Assembly (NCBI RefSeq): GCF_007859815.1
Contig: NZ_SJPH01000003.1
Coordinates: 590,369-654,368, forward strand
Length of the DNA stretch: 64,000 nucleotides
Direction: 5' to 3'
Source: Botrimarina hoheduenensis
Lineage (GTDB): Bacteria; Planctomycetota; Planctomycetia; Pirellulales; Lacipirellulaceae
Made by a program: the position numbers and the translations under genes. Positions 44,275 through 52,692 of this stretch are shown in pieces (positions within the stretch are counted from its first letter, which is position 1; every line of letters begins with the position of its first letter). Under the pieces are notes generated by a model. It searched no databases, was not told where the DNA came from, and worked only from the letters and a program-made list of their open reading frames with translations.

Positions 44275-44559
44275 GCCGTAGGTTCGATTAGCAACCCGAG
44301 AAGCGTGATGCTGAACTCGAAGTGCCTATAGCGGGAACACTAAGTGTCGCTCATTATCACTAAGCGGATGTGTAACGCACCTTAGAGGTGTTTAGCTCTC
44401 TTGCGTGAGGGGGCTGGCGATCGCCCACGAACGTGGCTACCTGAATGCTTCTGAGGGTTTGCAGCGACAACGGCGTGGGATCTGTCTATATTGTGTGCGA
44501 CCCACAACTTTTCATCGCACCGCTCTTTTCAGCATGTTTGCTCTGCTTGGATCCTCTCG

Positions 44560-45372
44560 ATGATTCGCCCTCTGTTCGTAGCCGCTGTGATGCTGACCCC
44601 CCTTTCCGCGATCGCCGAAGAATCGCTCGACCAGCGGATCACGCCCGACGTGCTCGCGGCGTTCGACAAAGCGGAGTTTGAGCACGAGGGTTTCACGTTG
44701 CCTTTCCGACTCGCGACGCCCGAGGAAGTGGAGGGGGAAAAACGCCCGCTGCTGCTCTTCTTGCACGGCTACGGCGAGCGCGGCAGCGAGAACCAGCGGC
44801 AACTGATCCACGGCGGGAGGCTGTTTGCATCGCCCGAGTTTCAGGCCCGTTATCGCGCTTATGTTTTGGCCCCGCAGTGCCCCGACGGCGTTGAGCCGGG
44901 CGGCGAGGAGCAGCGTGTGTGGACCCGCTTAGTGCGGACCGAGTCGCCCACGCTTTCGGAGGAAGAGGCCCTCACGCCTCAGCTTGCCGCCGCGCGGGCG
45001 CTGGTTGAACACCTGATCGCGACACAACCGGTTGACCCCGACCGTATCTACGTGGGCGGGCTCTCGATGGGGGGCTACGCGACCTGGACTCTCATCACAC
45101 AGGATCCTTCGCGGTGGGCGGCGGCTTTGCCGATCTGTGGGGCCGGCGACCCGAGCCAAGCCGCCCGGATCGCGCGGATCCCGCTGTGGGATTTCCACGG
45201 CGACGAAGATGGTGCCATTCCTGTGGAACGCTCACGCGAGATGATCGCCGCGCTCGAGGCGGCCGGCGGGCGGCCGATCTACACCGAGTACCCCGGAGTG
45301 GGGCACGATAGCTGGACCCCCACGTTCGCGAGCCGTCATGTGTGGGATTGGCTGTTCGCCCAGCGCCGCTAG
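44560..45372 (+). CDS. Exported alpha/beta hydrolase, phospholipase/carboxylesterase-like
   Basis: The 270-residue protein starts at an ATG at 44560 with a signal peptide (MIRPLFVAAVMLTPLSAIAE). It has a complete serine hydrolase triad: Ser in IYVGGLSMGGYATW, Asp in LWDFHGDEDGAIPVERSREM, and His in PGVGHDSWTP. The oxyanion-hole segment LLLFLHGYGERGSEN and the VLAPQCPDG strand place it with the predicted peptidase or acetyl-xylan-esterase-like group of planctomycetes. It probably cleaves an ester in exported polysaccharide or lipid. An upstream in-frame start at 44491 is less likely because it precedes the signal peptide. It is convergent, four bases apart, with the acyltransferase gene. Confidence 0.92.
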   Translation: MIRPLFVAAVMLTPLSAIAEESLDQRITPDVLAAFDKAEFEHEGFTLPFRLATPEEVEGEKRPLLLFLHGYGERGSENQRQLIHGGRLFASPEFQARYRAYVLAPQCPDGVEPGGEEQRVWTRLVRTESPTLSEEEALTPQLAAARALVEHLIATQPVDPDRIYVGGLSMGGYATWTLITQDPSRWAAALPICGAGDPSQAARIARIPLWDFHGDEDGAIPVERSREMIAALEAAGGRPIYTEYPGVGHDSWTPTFASRHVWDWLFAQRR

Positions 45373-45376
45373 CGAG

Positions 45377-46540
45377 TTATTCGTCAGCGGGGACCGTTTC
45401 GGCCGCCTGCGCAGCGGCAAGGGCCGCGTGGCGCCGATCGCGCCACTGGCGGTAAGCGCGCGTCGTGAAGCTTTCGAGCTTGCCCGCCGCGTCGCGCGGG
45501 CGGGCGTGCAACGTGCGCGTGCTGCGGCGGACGGCACCCCAGCTGAGCTTGTAGGGTTCATCGCCGCGGAGCAGATCGAACCGCTCGCGGCCGCTTGCCA
45601 GGGCGTGATCGAAGAGCGCGAGTAGCGATAGGTGTCCCGCGTCGAGTTCGAGCGCTGCTGTGCTGATTCCCCCCTGATAAGCGTAAACACATTGTGCGTC
45701 TTGCAGGGCGTATTCGATCGCCGCGGGGATGCCGTCGATCTCCAGCAGGGCGAAGTACAGCTCTCCGCGCTGCAGCAAGCGACGGCTGGCGAGTTGGTGG
45801 AACTGATCGAACTCGGGCAGATCGAACACGCCGTGCTCGCCCATCGCTTCGCGTCTTTCGCGGTGGAGGCGGACCAGCACGGGCCACAGCTCGCGGCGCT
45901 CGTCTTCATCATGAACCATACGCACCGTGGCGCGGCCCGAATCGAGCCCGTCACGCCGCCAGCGGCGGAGTTTCTTGCGACGATTCTTTGAGAGCGTTTC
46001 CAGGTAAGCTTCCCACAGCGCCGCGGGATCGATTCCTGGCGTTGCGGGGAAGGTGACCAGGAAAGAATCGATCGAGGCGACCCATTCCGTCTCGATGCCG
46101 TACTGTTCGAGTAGCCGACAAAACTCGGCGGAGGCCCGATCGTCGGCGTCGAGGTTCTCCAGACGCAGCCGCCGCCAAACGCGCCCCGCTCCCTGGGCGA
46201 CCCAACGGGCAGCGGCGCTCACCACGGCGGGTTCGTCTTCGGGCGAACGGCACAGGAGGGTCGTGTGGTCGCTCGCCGCGCGACCGTCGCCCAGCCAGCG
46301 GAGCGTTGCCCCGGCGAACGGCCGAGATTGCAGCCACCACGGCACCAGACCGATCAGCACGCCCGTCTCGTTGCGGATGGCGAGAACGGCGAGCGTGGCG
46401 TGCGGATTGCTTTCTCCGTAGGCCTCCCACCACGACACCAGCCACTCGGGCGATTGCATCGGCGTGGGGAGCCGAAGCGCTCGCCACTCGTCGCTCAAGG
46501 CGTGTAGCGCGGCAAGGTTATCAATAACGTGAAGCGACAT
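45377..46540 (-). CDS. GNAT/FemAB-like acyltransferase (CelD/BcsL type)
   Basis: The 387-residue protein belongs to the double-GNAT group annotated as acetyltransferases involved in cellulose or polysaccharide synthesis. MQSPEWLVSWWEAYGESNPH, LIGLVPWWLQSR and LRWLGDG mark the first domain. Residues 190-380 (SKNRRKKLRRWRRDGLDSGR, LYFALLEIDGIPAAIEYAL, YAYQGGISTAALELDAGHLS, RFDLLRGDEPYKLSWGAVRR) form the second domain, with the typical G-D-E-Y/P-K-xxW end. It would move an acyl or aminoacyl group to a sugar or peptide in the cytoplasm. It follows the JmjC-like gene by 110 bases on the same strand and may be co-transcribed with it. Confidence 0.9.
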   Translation of the reverse strand: MSLHVIDNLAALHALSDEWRALRLPTPMQSPEWLVSWWEAYGESNPHATLAVLAIRNETGVLIGLVPWWLQSRPFAGATLRWLGDGRAASDHTTLLCRSPEDEPAVVSAAARWVAQGAGRVWRRLRLENLDADDRASAEFCRLLEQYGIETEWVASIDSFLVTFPATPGIDPAALWEAYLETLSKNRRKKLRRWRRDGLDSGRATVRMVHDEDERRELWPVLVRLHRERREAMGEHGVFDLPEFDQFHQLASRRLLQRGELYFALLEIDGIPAAIEYALQDAQCVYAYQGGISTAALELDAGHLSLLALFDHALASGRERFDLLRGDEPYKLSWGAVRRSTRTLHARPRDAAGKLESFTTRAYRQWRDRRHAALAAAQAAETVPADE

Positions 46541-46650
46541 CGCGAATCAATCCTGTCCAGCGCTCGGAGACTTCACCGCACCGTAAGCGCCGTGAGGGGG
46601 CTCGTAGGGTGCGCTGGGCAGCAAGTTACAGCAGCCAAGAGCGGAGTACA

Positions 46651-47634
46651 TCAAACGCCGGCGAGCTCTTCTTCGTGCGCGGCGAGCGTGACGCTCTCCG
46701 ACACGTCCAGCAGGCGGAAGCCGTCTGGATTGTTCGGATCCAGCACGAAGGTGATGGGGTAAGTCCACTGGTGCTTCTCACGACCAACGAACTTGCCAGC
46801 GTAACGGTCGAGACGGGCGAGAAGCTGCTTGGCGTGCGCGAGAAACCCCTCGGCTTCGATGCTGCTGCAGACCTTGCCGAGGCGCTTGCGGAGCACGTAA
46901 TTGCCCGAATGGACATTGAGCCGCCGCCGAGCGCGGGCGTTCTTGTGCTCGGTCGAGAGCGATACGTTGAGTCCTTCCAGGTTCTCAACGCGGTGCGGTG
47001 CCAGCTGCGGCCAGGTGATCATCTGCCCGGGCTCGGCGTCGAACACCAGGGCATACTTGTCCCAGTCTTGGTCATAAGGAACGTCCTCGGACCACTCTCC
47101 CGAGCAGACCTTCTCCAGACAAAGGGGCGAAGCGAAACGCTTGTCGAAGTGGGGATAGACCCATACCCGTTTGCGGCCGCGGATATGCCAGAGCATGTTG
47201 ACGGGCATATCAACGTGGTAAGGAACCCAGGCTCCGGGCGAGCTGATCAGCAGGTTGGCGGTGCGGTCCTCGGCAGAGAAGTGGGCGGCACCGGTTTCGA
47301 GTTCGCCGAACAAGCGGTGAATCACCTCGGCGTAGGCCGGCTGGTGATCAAGCATCTTGCGACAGTTGATCCACAGATGACCCTCGCGAACCATCTGCAC
47401 GAGGTCTTTGCCCGGCACGCCGTTGCGGTCCCCTTCACGCCAGTCGAACTTATCCTTGGTCTTGCCCATCGTGTTGACAGACAGATGCTGGGCCGGATGC
47501 GAGTCGAGGATTTCGGCCAGCGCGTCGTCGGTGAACAGGCCGGTCTCAGCCAAGCGATGATTGGCGACCAGCACCCCCTGCTCGAGAATCTCGAAGTCTT
47601 GGGGCTGCCAGTCAGCGAGCAAGGGATTAGCCAT
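46651..47634 (-). CDS. JmjC/cupin-like 2-oxoglutarate iron(II) oxygenase
   Basis: The 327-residue protein from the ATG at 47634 has the JmjC/cupin-8 iron site: His140 and Asp142 in WVPYHVDMPVNMLWHIRGRK and His214 in WPQLAPHRVENLEGLNVSLS. The RGRKRVWVYP strand between them is typical of protein hydroxylases such as YcfD-type ribosomal oxygenases and RiPP-modifying enzymes. A basic residue for 2-oxoglutarate may lie in RKRVW. It is soluble with no signal. The target is unknown; the following acyltransferase gene could act in the same small-molecule or polymer pathway (inference). A TTG at 47643 would add three residues. Confidence 0.85.
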   Translation of the reverse strand: MANPLLADWQPQDFEILEQGVLVANHRLAETGLFTDDALAEILDSHPAQHLSVNTMGKTKDKFDWREGDRNGVPGKDLVQMVREGHLWINCRKMLDHQPAYAEVIHRLFGELETGAAHFSAEDRTANLLISSPGAWVPYHVDMPVNMLWHIRGRKRVWVYPHFDKRFASPLCLEKVCSGEWSEDVPYDQDWDKYALVFDAEPGQMITWPQLAPHRVENLEGLNVSLSTEHKNARARRRLNVHSGNYVLRKRLGKVCSSIEAEGFLAHAKQLLARLDRYAGKFVGREKHQWTYPITFVLDPNNPDGFRLLDVSESVTLAAHEEELAGV

Positions 47635-47833
47635 AGCGGACAATGTCTCGAAGAAAAATTGGGGGCGGTGAGCCAGAGCGATAGCAAGACAACCTGCTCG
47701 AGCCGGTTACCGAAACCTATCTCGGCTTCGGTCCCATCGCGGGAAACACGCCGCGCTAAGCCCGAATCCGTGGGCCGGAAGAATCGGTACAACCGGTGCC
47801 GCTGCGGCCACCGATCGGGGGAGCAGCTGCGTC

Positions 47834-49870
47834 CTACGCGTACAGCGACGCCACGGCGTGGGTCGCCCACGCGGCCACATAGGCCAACAGGCTCATGTAG
47901 CCCAACTGAAAGAGGGGCCACTTCCAGCCGCCGGTCTCGCGCCGAGTGACGGCTTGCGTAGGCAGGCACTGCATGGCCAGCACATAGAAAACCAGCAAGC
48001 TCAGGCACGTGGCGGTTGTGAAGACCGGCTTGCCGGCGGGGTCGGTAGCGGTCGAGAGCGCGTCAAGAAGCGACGCCTCGTCCCCCTCCTCTCCCAAGCC
48101 GTACAAGATCGAGAGCGTTGAAACGATCACCTCGCGTGCGGCGAACGAAGTGACCACGCCCACCGTCATCTTCCAGTCGAATCCCAACGGCTCGAAGACG
48201 GGCTGCATCAGCCCTCCCAACCTTCCTACCAGTGACCGCTCGAGCGACCGCTGCGCTAGCAGGGCTTCGGCCTGGTCGGTTTGGCCCGCTGCTTCGAGCG
48301 TTGCTACCGCCTGTTGATCGGTAGCCGGAAGATCCGCCAGATCGGTCTTCGGGTAGGTCGCAAGCACCCACAGGACGATCGAGATCACAAGGATCGTGGT
48401 CCCGGCATTCTGCACAAACTGCCAAGCGCGATCGACGGTCTCCAACAGCGCGTTGCGGATCGAAGGGAGCCGATAGTTCGGCAGCTCGATCACCAGCGGT
48501 CGGCTTTCGCCCGGCAGGATGGTGCGTTTCAGCGCCCAGGCCACCGCGAGTGCCGCGACGACGCCCAACGCGTAAGCGCCGGTGAAGGTCAGTGCCGCCG
48601 CCACGGGACGGTTGGGCAGCAGCATGGCGACCACCATCGCATACACCGGCACGCGGGCCGAGCAACTCATCAGCGGTGCCACGAGGATTGTCACGAGCCG
48701 ATCGCGGCGGTCATCAATGACGCGTGTTGACATGATCGCCGGAATGGCACAAGCGTGGGCCGAGAGCAGCGGCACAAAGGCCTGCCCGGGCAGCCCAACG
48801 CGTTGCATGAGTCGGTCCATCACGAGCGCCGCCCGCGCCAGGTAGCCCGACTCCTCGAGCAGCGCCAGTAAAAAGAAGAGCAAACAGATCTGTGGCAAGA
48901 AGACGAGCATCCCGCCGACACCGGCGATGACGCCATCGACCACCAAACTTTTTAGGTCTCCCTCGGGGAGCCAAGCCCCCACCGACTCGCCCGCCCAACC
49001 GAACAGCCCGTCGATCAGGTCCATCGGAACGGTTGCGATCGAGAAGATCGCCATAAAGACGCCGAACATCAGCAACGCAAAGGCGATAAGCCCGCCCACG
49101 CGGTGTGTCAGCACCCGATCGAGCGCGTCGGTCACGCGGCTCGACGCGTTCAGATCGCCCGAAAGCGTGTCAGCCCGAACCGACTCGGCCCAGTTGAAAC
49201 GCGAGGCGTAGCCGCACCCGCTGCAACTGATGCACGCACAAGCCGCGTCGTCCAGCATCGGCAAGCGCTGTTCGTCGGCAAGCGACTGGATCGCGATCAC
49301 CAGATCATCGATCCCGTCTCCCGTGCGTGCCGAGACCCTCACCACAGGACACCCTAGCCGGCCGCTGAGTTTCTCCAGATCGAGCCGCAGACCGAGCCGC
49401 TCGGTCAAGTCGCTCATGTTGAGCGCCACCAGTGTCGGCTTGCCCAAGGCGATGGCCTCGAACGCCAGCGGCAGGTTGCGCTCAAGATTGGTAGCATCGA
49501 CGACAATCACGATCGCCTGGGGCCGGGCCTCTCCCGGGTGCTCTCCGAGGAGCACGTTGCGCGCGATCGCCTCTTCGGGCGTAGTGGTTTCGAAGCTGTA
49601 GAGGCCCGGCAGGTCGATCACCTGCAGCGGCGTCTTGCGCAGCGGCCGGCGTGTCGAGGGCTTCAGTTGACCGCGGCGATGCTCAACCGTGGTGCCGGCA
49701 AAGTTGGCCGTGTGCGCCCGGAGTCCGGTGAGGCGGTTGAAAAGCGACGTCTTGCCGGCGTTCGGATTGCCAACCAGCGCGATGGTCGCCCCGTCGGTCG
49801 CCGACGCCGGGGTAGCTAGGCCAACCGTCGCGGTCTTCGGCAAGTCGGGATTCGATTGGCCGACACTCAC
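47834..49870 (-). CDS. feoB: Ferrous iron transport protein B
   Basis: The 678-residue membrane protein moves Fe(II) into the cell. Its cytoplasmic GTPase domain has G1 ALVGNPNAGKTSLFN, G3 VIDLPGLYS, G4 NMSD and G5 SARTGDG. The membrane part has the core motifs FVPLLSAHACAIPAIMSTR, PLMSCSARVPVYAMVVAMLL and FAAREVIVSTLSILYG. The linker holds four cysteines in CACISCSGC (Cys211, 213, 216, 219), a layout able to bind a metal or Fe-S cluster. The start is a GTG at 49870, 36 bases after the feoA stop, so both share a transcript controlled by the Fur-like site upstream. Confidence 0.97.
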   Translation of the reverse strand: MSVGQSNPDLPKTATVGLATPASATDGATIALVGNPNAGKTSLFNRLTGLRAHTANFAGTTVEHRRGQLKPSTRRPLRKTPLQVIDLPGLYSFETTTPEEAIARNVLLGEHPGEARPQAIVIVVDATNLERNLPLAFEAIALGKPTLVALNMSDLTERLGLRLDLEKLSGRLGCPVVRVSARTGDGIDDLVIAIQSLADEQRLPMLDDAACACISCSGCGYASRFNWAESVRADTLSGDLNASSRVTDALDRVLTHRVGGLIAFALLMFGVFMAIFSIATVPMDLIDGLFGWAGESVGAWLPEGDLKSLVVDGVIAGVGGMLVFLPQICLLFFLLALLEESGYLARAALVMDRLMQRVGLPGQAFVPLLSAHACAIPAIMSTRVIDDRRDRLVTILVAPLMSCSARVPVYAMVVAMLLPNRPVAAALTFTGAYALGVVAALAVAWALKRTILPGESRPLVIELPNYRLPSIRNALLETVDRAWQFVQNAGTTILVISIVLWVLATYPKTDLADLPATDQQAVATLEAAGQTDQAEALLAQRSLERSLVGRLGGLMQPVFEPLGFDWKMTVGVVTSFAAREVIVSTLSILYGLGEEGDEASLLDALSTATDPAGKPVFTTATCLSLLVFYVLAMQCLPTQAVTRRETGGWKWPLFQLGYMSLLAYVAAWATHAVASLYA

Positions 49871-49906
49871 GCTGCGCTACCCGGCCGTATGGCCACTTGG
49901 GAATAC

Positions 49907-50176
49907 CTACGCCGCGAACAGTCGCACCGAGTCGATGAGGCGGCGAGAAACACCGATCCGCGAGCCCAGCACGCGGAGCACCCAGGCGTCTCCTTGGCGG
50001 AGCACCTCGACCCAGCGACCCTCGCAAACACCCAACGCCTTGAGCCGGACAACGTCCTGCGAATCGCCCACGATCCGCGCGACCCGGGCCCGGGAGCCAA
50101 CGCCAAGCTGCGACATGCAGACTTCGGCGGTGCTGACCGTGCTACGGACTTCAGCGGGGACAACGGAGGCAGGCAT
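49907..50176 (-). CDS. feoA: FeoA domain protein
   Basis: The 89-residue cytoplasmic protein has the SH3-like FeoA fold: SQLGVGSRARVARIVGDSQD, VVRLKALGVCEGRWVEVLRQ and VLRVLGSRIGVSRRLIDSVR, with the L-x-x-L-G-V-x-x-G turn typical of FeoA. It modulates FeoB activity. The first 20 residues precede the normal FeoA start, so translation could begin at an ATG at 50116 instead. It is directly upstream of feoB on the same strand, the classic Feo order. Confidence 0.92.
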   Translation of the reverse strand: MPASVVPAEVRSTVSTAEVCMSQLGVGSRARVARIVGDSQDVVRLKALGVCEGRWVEVLRQGDAWVLRVLGSRIGVSRRLIDSVRLFAA

Positions 50177-50267
50177 CTGCTCGCTCGCAAACGTCGGGGG
50201 GATTCGTGCTATCTGCTCGGGGATATCGGCTTATTTCGCCGTGTTTCAGGAGACTAAGTCCACTACT

Positions 50268-50282
50268 TGAGAACCAGTCTCA
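50268..50282 (-). promoter_or_regulatory. Fur-box-like inverted repeat upstream of feoAB
   Basis: TGAGAACCAGTCTCA has perfect TGAGA/TCTCA arms and matches 13 of 15 positions of the common Fur core TGAGAATCATTCTCA. It lies 92 bases before the feoA start codon, a sensible place for iron-dependent repression. Confidence 0.6.
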
Positions 50283-50423
50283 TGCCCTTGCAAGGTTACC
50301 TTAGCCCTGTCGGCAAAGCTCTACAAGGCGGCCAAATGCCGCAGAGGAACCGTTTTAGCAAATTTCCGCTACTTGTTCTGCGGAAATTGTTTCGATCCCG
50401 CCAGACGAGAGCAGCCCACCGGC

Positions 50424-51374
50424 CTAGTCGGCTCCGCCCGGCTTGGCTGCTGCGCGCTCAGGCCATACCGCGATCAGGCCAGCCGCCAGCACGCAGGCTG
50501 CCGCAGGAGCGATCGCCGCCGGGGGAACTTCGTCGAGCATGAGCCATGCAAACACGGCGGCGAACAGGAATTGGGTCATGTTAAGCACCGACACAACCTG
50601 CCCCCGTAAATGACGTATCGCCGCCAGAAGGGCCGAGTGGCCGATCAGTGTTGGCACCACGGTGAGCAGAACGACCCACAGCCACTCGCGGCTCCAATCG
50701 ATCGGCTCCCCCGCGGTCAGGGGGGTGCAACCCAACGCCGTCAACGCCGCCGCCCCGTACAGAGGGGTGATAAACAGCAGGTGAGTCGGATGGTGCCGAA
50801 AGCGGCGCCCGAGTGTCAGATAGACAGCAAACAGCAGCATCGAGCCAAAGCAGATCCAGTCTCCTAGAAAGGTCTCGGCCGAGGCGTGGTAGTCGGAAAC
50901 GAAGAGGATTGCCAACCCCATCAGCGCGATCGCGGTGGCGAGGATCTCGCGCCGAGTTACGTGTTCGCGAGAGAGCACGGCCAGCAGAAACGGAGTCGCC
51001 AGCGGCGTGAGATTGACGATCAGCGTGCCGTTGCTCGCCAGCGTCATGCGGGCTCCGAAGATCCAGCTGATGAAATGAGCGGCGAGAACCGCCCCCGGAA
51101 TACACGCGTCGCGCAGATGGGTCCAATTCAGCACGGACCAATGCTTGCGAGCGTCGCGCAGGGCGAACGGGGTCAGCAGCGCCGCCGCCAAGCCTAACCG
51201 CAGGGCGGTCAGCAAGACGGGATCGATCGCCGAGAGCTTGATCCAGAGCACCGAGGTGGAGCACGCCATGACGCCCGCCAAGACCAGCATCAGCGGAGCG
51301 ATCTGAGACGGGGCCGGCGTCGCCATGGCGAGTGGCTCGCCGGAGACGGCGATCGAAGCGGAGGGCTCAGACAT
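50424..51374 (-). CDS. EamA/DMT family transporter
   Basis: The 316-residue membrane protein has ten predicted helices in two EamA repeats ([79 protein letters not shown], then [40 protein letters not shown] and a last helix). Such transporters export amino acids, sugars or other metabolites; the substrate is unknown. The ATG at 51374 overlaps the ychF stop by eight bases, suggesting coupling. An ATG at 51326 would shorten it by 16 residues. Confidence 0.92.
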   Translation of the reverse strand: MSEPSASIAVSGEPLAMATPAPSQIAPLMLVLAGVMACSTSVLWIKLSAIDPVLLTALRLGLAAALLTPFALRDARKHWSVLNWTHLRDACIPGAVLAAHFISWIFGARMTLASNGTLIVNLTPLATPFLLAVLSREHVTRREILATAIALMGLAILFVSDYHASAETFLGDWICFGSMLLFAVYLTLGRRFRHHPTHLLFITPLYGAAALTALGCTPLTAGEPIDWSREWLWVVLLTVVPTLIGHSALLAAIRHLRGQVVSVLNMTQFLFAAVFAWLMLDEVPPAAIAPAAACVLAAGLIAVWPERAAAKPGGAD

Positions 51375-52458
51375 TGAAGAGGAAGTGACAGATATCACCG
51401 TCTCGCATGCGGTACTCTTTTCCCTCGACACGCAGCTTGCCCGCGTCGCGGATCGCCTTCTCTGATTTGTGCTCAACGAGGTCATCCAAGGCGTAGACCT
51501 CGGCCCGGATAAAACCGCGTTCAAAGTCGGTGTGGATCACCCCCGCCGCCTGCGGGGCGGTAGCGCCGATGGCCACGGGCCACGCCCGCACCTCTTTTTC
51601 ACCGGCGGTGAAGTAACTCTGGTAGCCGAGCAGCTTGTAGATCGCGCGGGCAAGGACCGCCAACGCCGGCTCCTCGAGTCCGACGCTCTGGAGCATTTCG
51701 GCACGGTCTTCAGAGTCGAGTTCGGCCAACTCGGATTCGAGTCGTGCGCAGACGGCAACGACCTCTCCCCCTTCCGCCGCGGCGCGCTCGCGCACGCGTG
51801 TCACATGCTCGCCCGTGCCGGCGAGGTCGTCTTCATCGATATTCGCGATATAGAGCACACGCTTGCTGGTGAGTAGTTGCAACTCGCGGAGCGCCTTGGC
51901 GGCACCCGGGTCGTCGTAAGAGAGTCCGCGCACCGGTTCGCCAGCGGCGAGGCGTTGCTCGCAGGCGGCCAGGATCTCGAGCTTGCGGGCAGCCTCTTTG
52001 TCGCCCGTCCGGGCCGTCTTCTTTGCCTTGACGACTTGTGACTCGACCGACTGCAGGTCTGCCAGCATCAGCTCGGTGTCGATCGTCTCGATATCGCGGA
52101 TCGGGTCCACGGACCCTTCGACGTGCGTAATGTCCGGGTCCTCAAAGCACCGGACCACGTGCGTAATCGCGTCGACATTGCGGATATGGCTGAGGAATTG
52201 GTTGCCAAGGCCCTCTCCTTCGCTGGCTCCCCGGACGATGCCGGCGATATCCACCAGCTTCAGAACGGCCGGGATGACCTTTTGGGTGGCGATGTACGAC
52301 TGGATGGTTTCCAGCCGCGGATCGGGGACCGCGACGGCACCAACGTTGGGCTCGATCGTGCAGAACGGGTAGTTCTCACTCGCGATGCCCGCCGCGGTTA
52401 GCGCGTTGAAGAGGGTGCTCTTGCCGACGTTCGGCAGACCAACGATGCCTGCTTCCAT
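51367..52458 (-). CDS. ychF: Redox-regulated ATPase YchF
   Basis: The 363-residue Obg-like P-loop ATPase starts at an ATG at 52458 with [20 protein letters not shown] (Walker A). [20 protein letters not shown] is the G3 switch region, NIDE replaces the guanine-specific G4 motif as in this ATP-preferring family, and the C-terminal TGS-like end ([33 protein letters not shown]) is complete. It binds ribosomes and 50S-associated factors in the cytoplasm and dampens oxidative stress responses in E. coli. Length is normal. It is followed, with overlap, by the EamA transporter gene. Confidence 0.97.
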   Translation of the reverse strand: MEAGIVGLPNVGKSTLFNALTAAGIASENYPFCTIEPNVGAVAVPDPRLETIQSYIATQKVIPAVLKLVDIAGIVRGASEGEGLGNQFLSHIRNVDAITHVVRCFEDPDITHVEGSVDPIRDIETIDTELMLADLQSVESQVVKAKKTARTGDKEAARKLEILAACEQRLAAGEPVRGLSYDDPGAAKALRELQLLTSKRVLYIANIDEDDLAGTGEHVTRVRERAAAEGGEVVAVCARLESELAELDSEDRAEMLQSVGLEEPALAVLARAIYKLLGYQSYFTAGEKEVRAWPVAIGATAPQAAGVIHTDFERGFIRAEVYALDDLVEHKSEKAIRDAGKLRVEGKEYRMRDGDICHFLFNV

Positions 52459-52522
52459 GTGCCTGTTACGCCTTGACCGTGGGGGTTTGGTGCCCTGCGG
52501 GGCACCGAATTGCCCGATTCTA

Positions 52523-52570
52523 GGCGACCACCCCCCCCTGCGACAGCGACTCCCGGGCGACCACCCCCCC
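52523..52570. repeat. Direct repeat of GGCGACCACCCCCCC
   Basis: The 15-base unit occurs at 52523-52537 and 52556-52570 in the divergent region between ychF and the TPR gene. The C-tract could be slippage-prone. No function is evident. Confidence 0.55.
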
Positions 52571-52692
52571 GGTGGAATTACCCGCGTGGCCGCCGGACGA
52601 TCCAACCGCCATAATAGGCGTAGCTAAGGGCGAGCCCCCGACCGCTGTTTTCACCTTGCTCAGCCCCTCTCCGACCTTGCCTGATAATCGCT

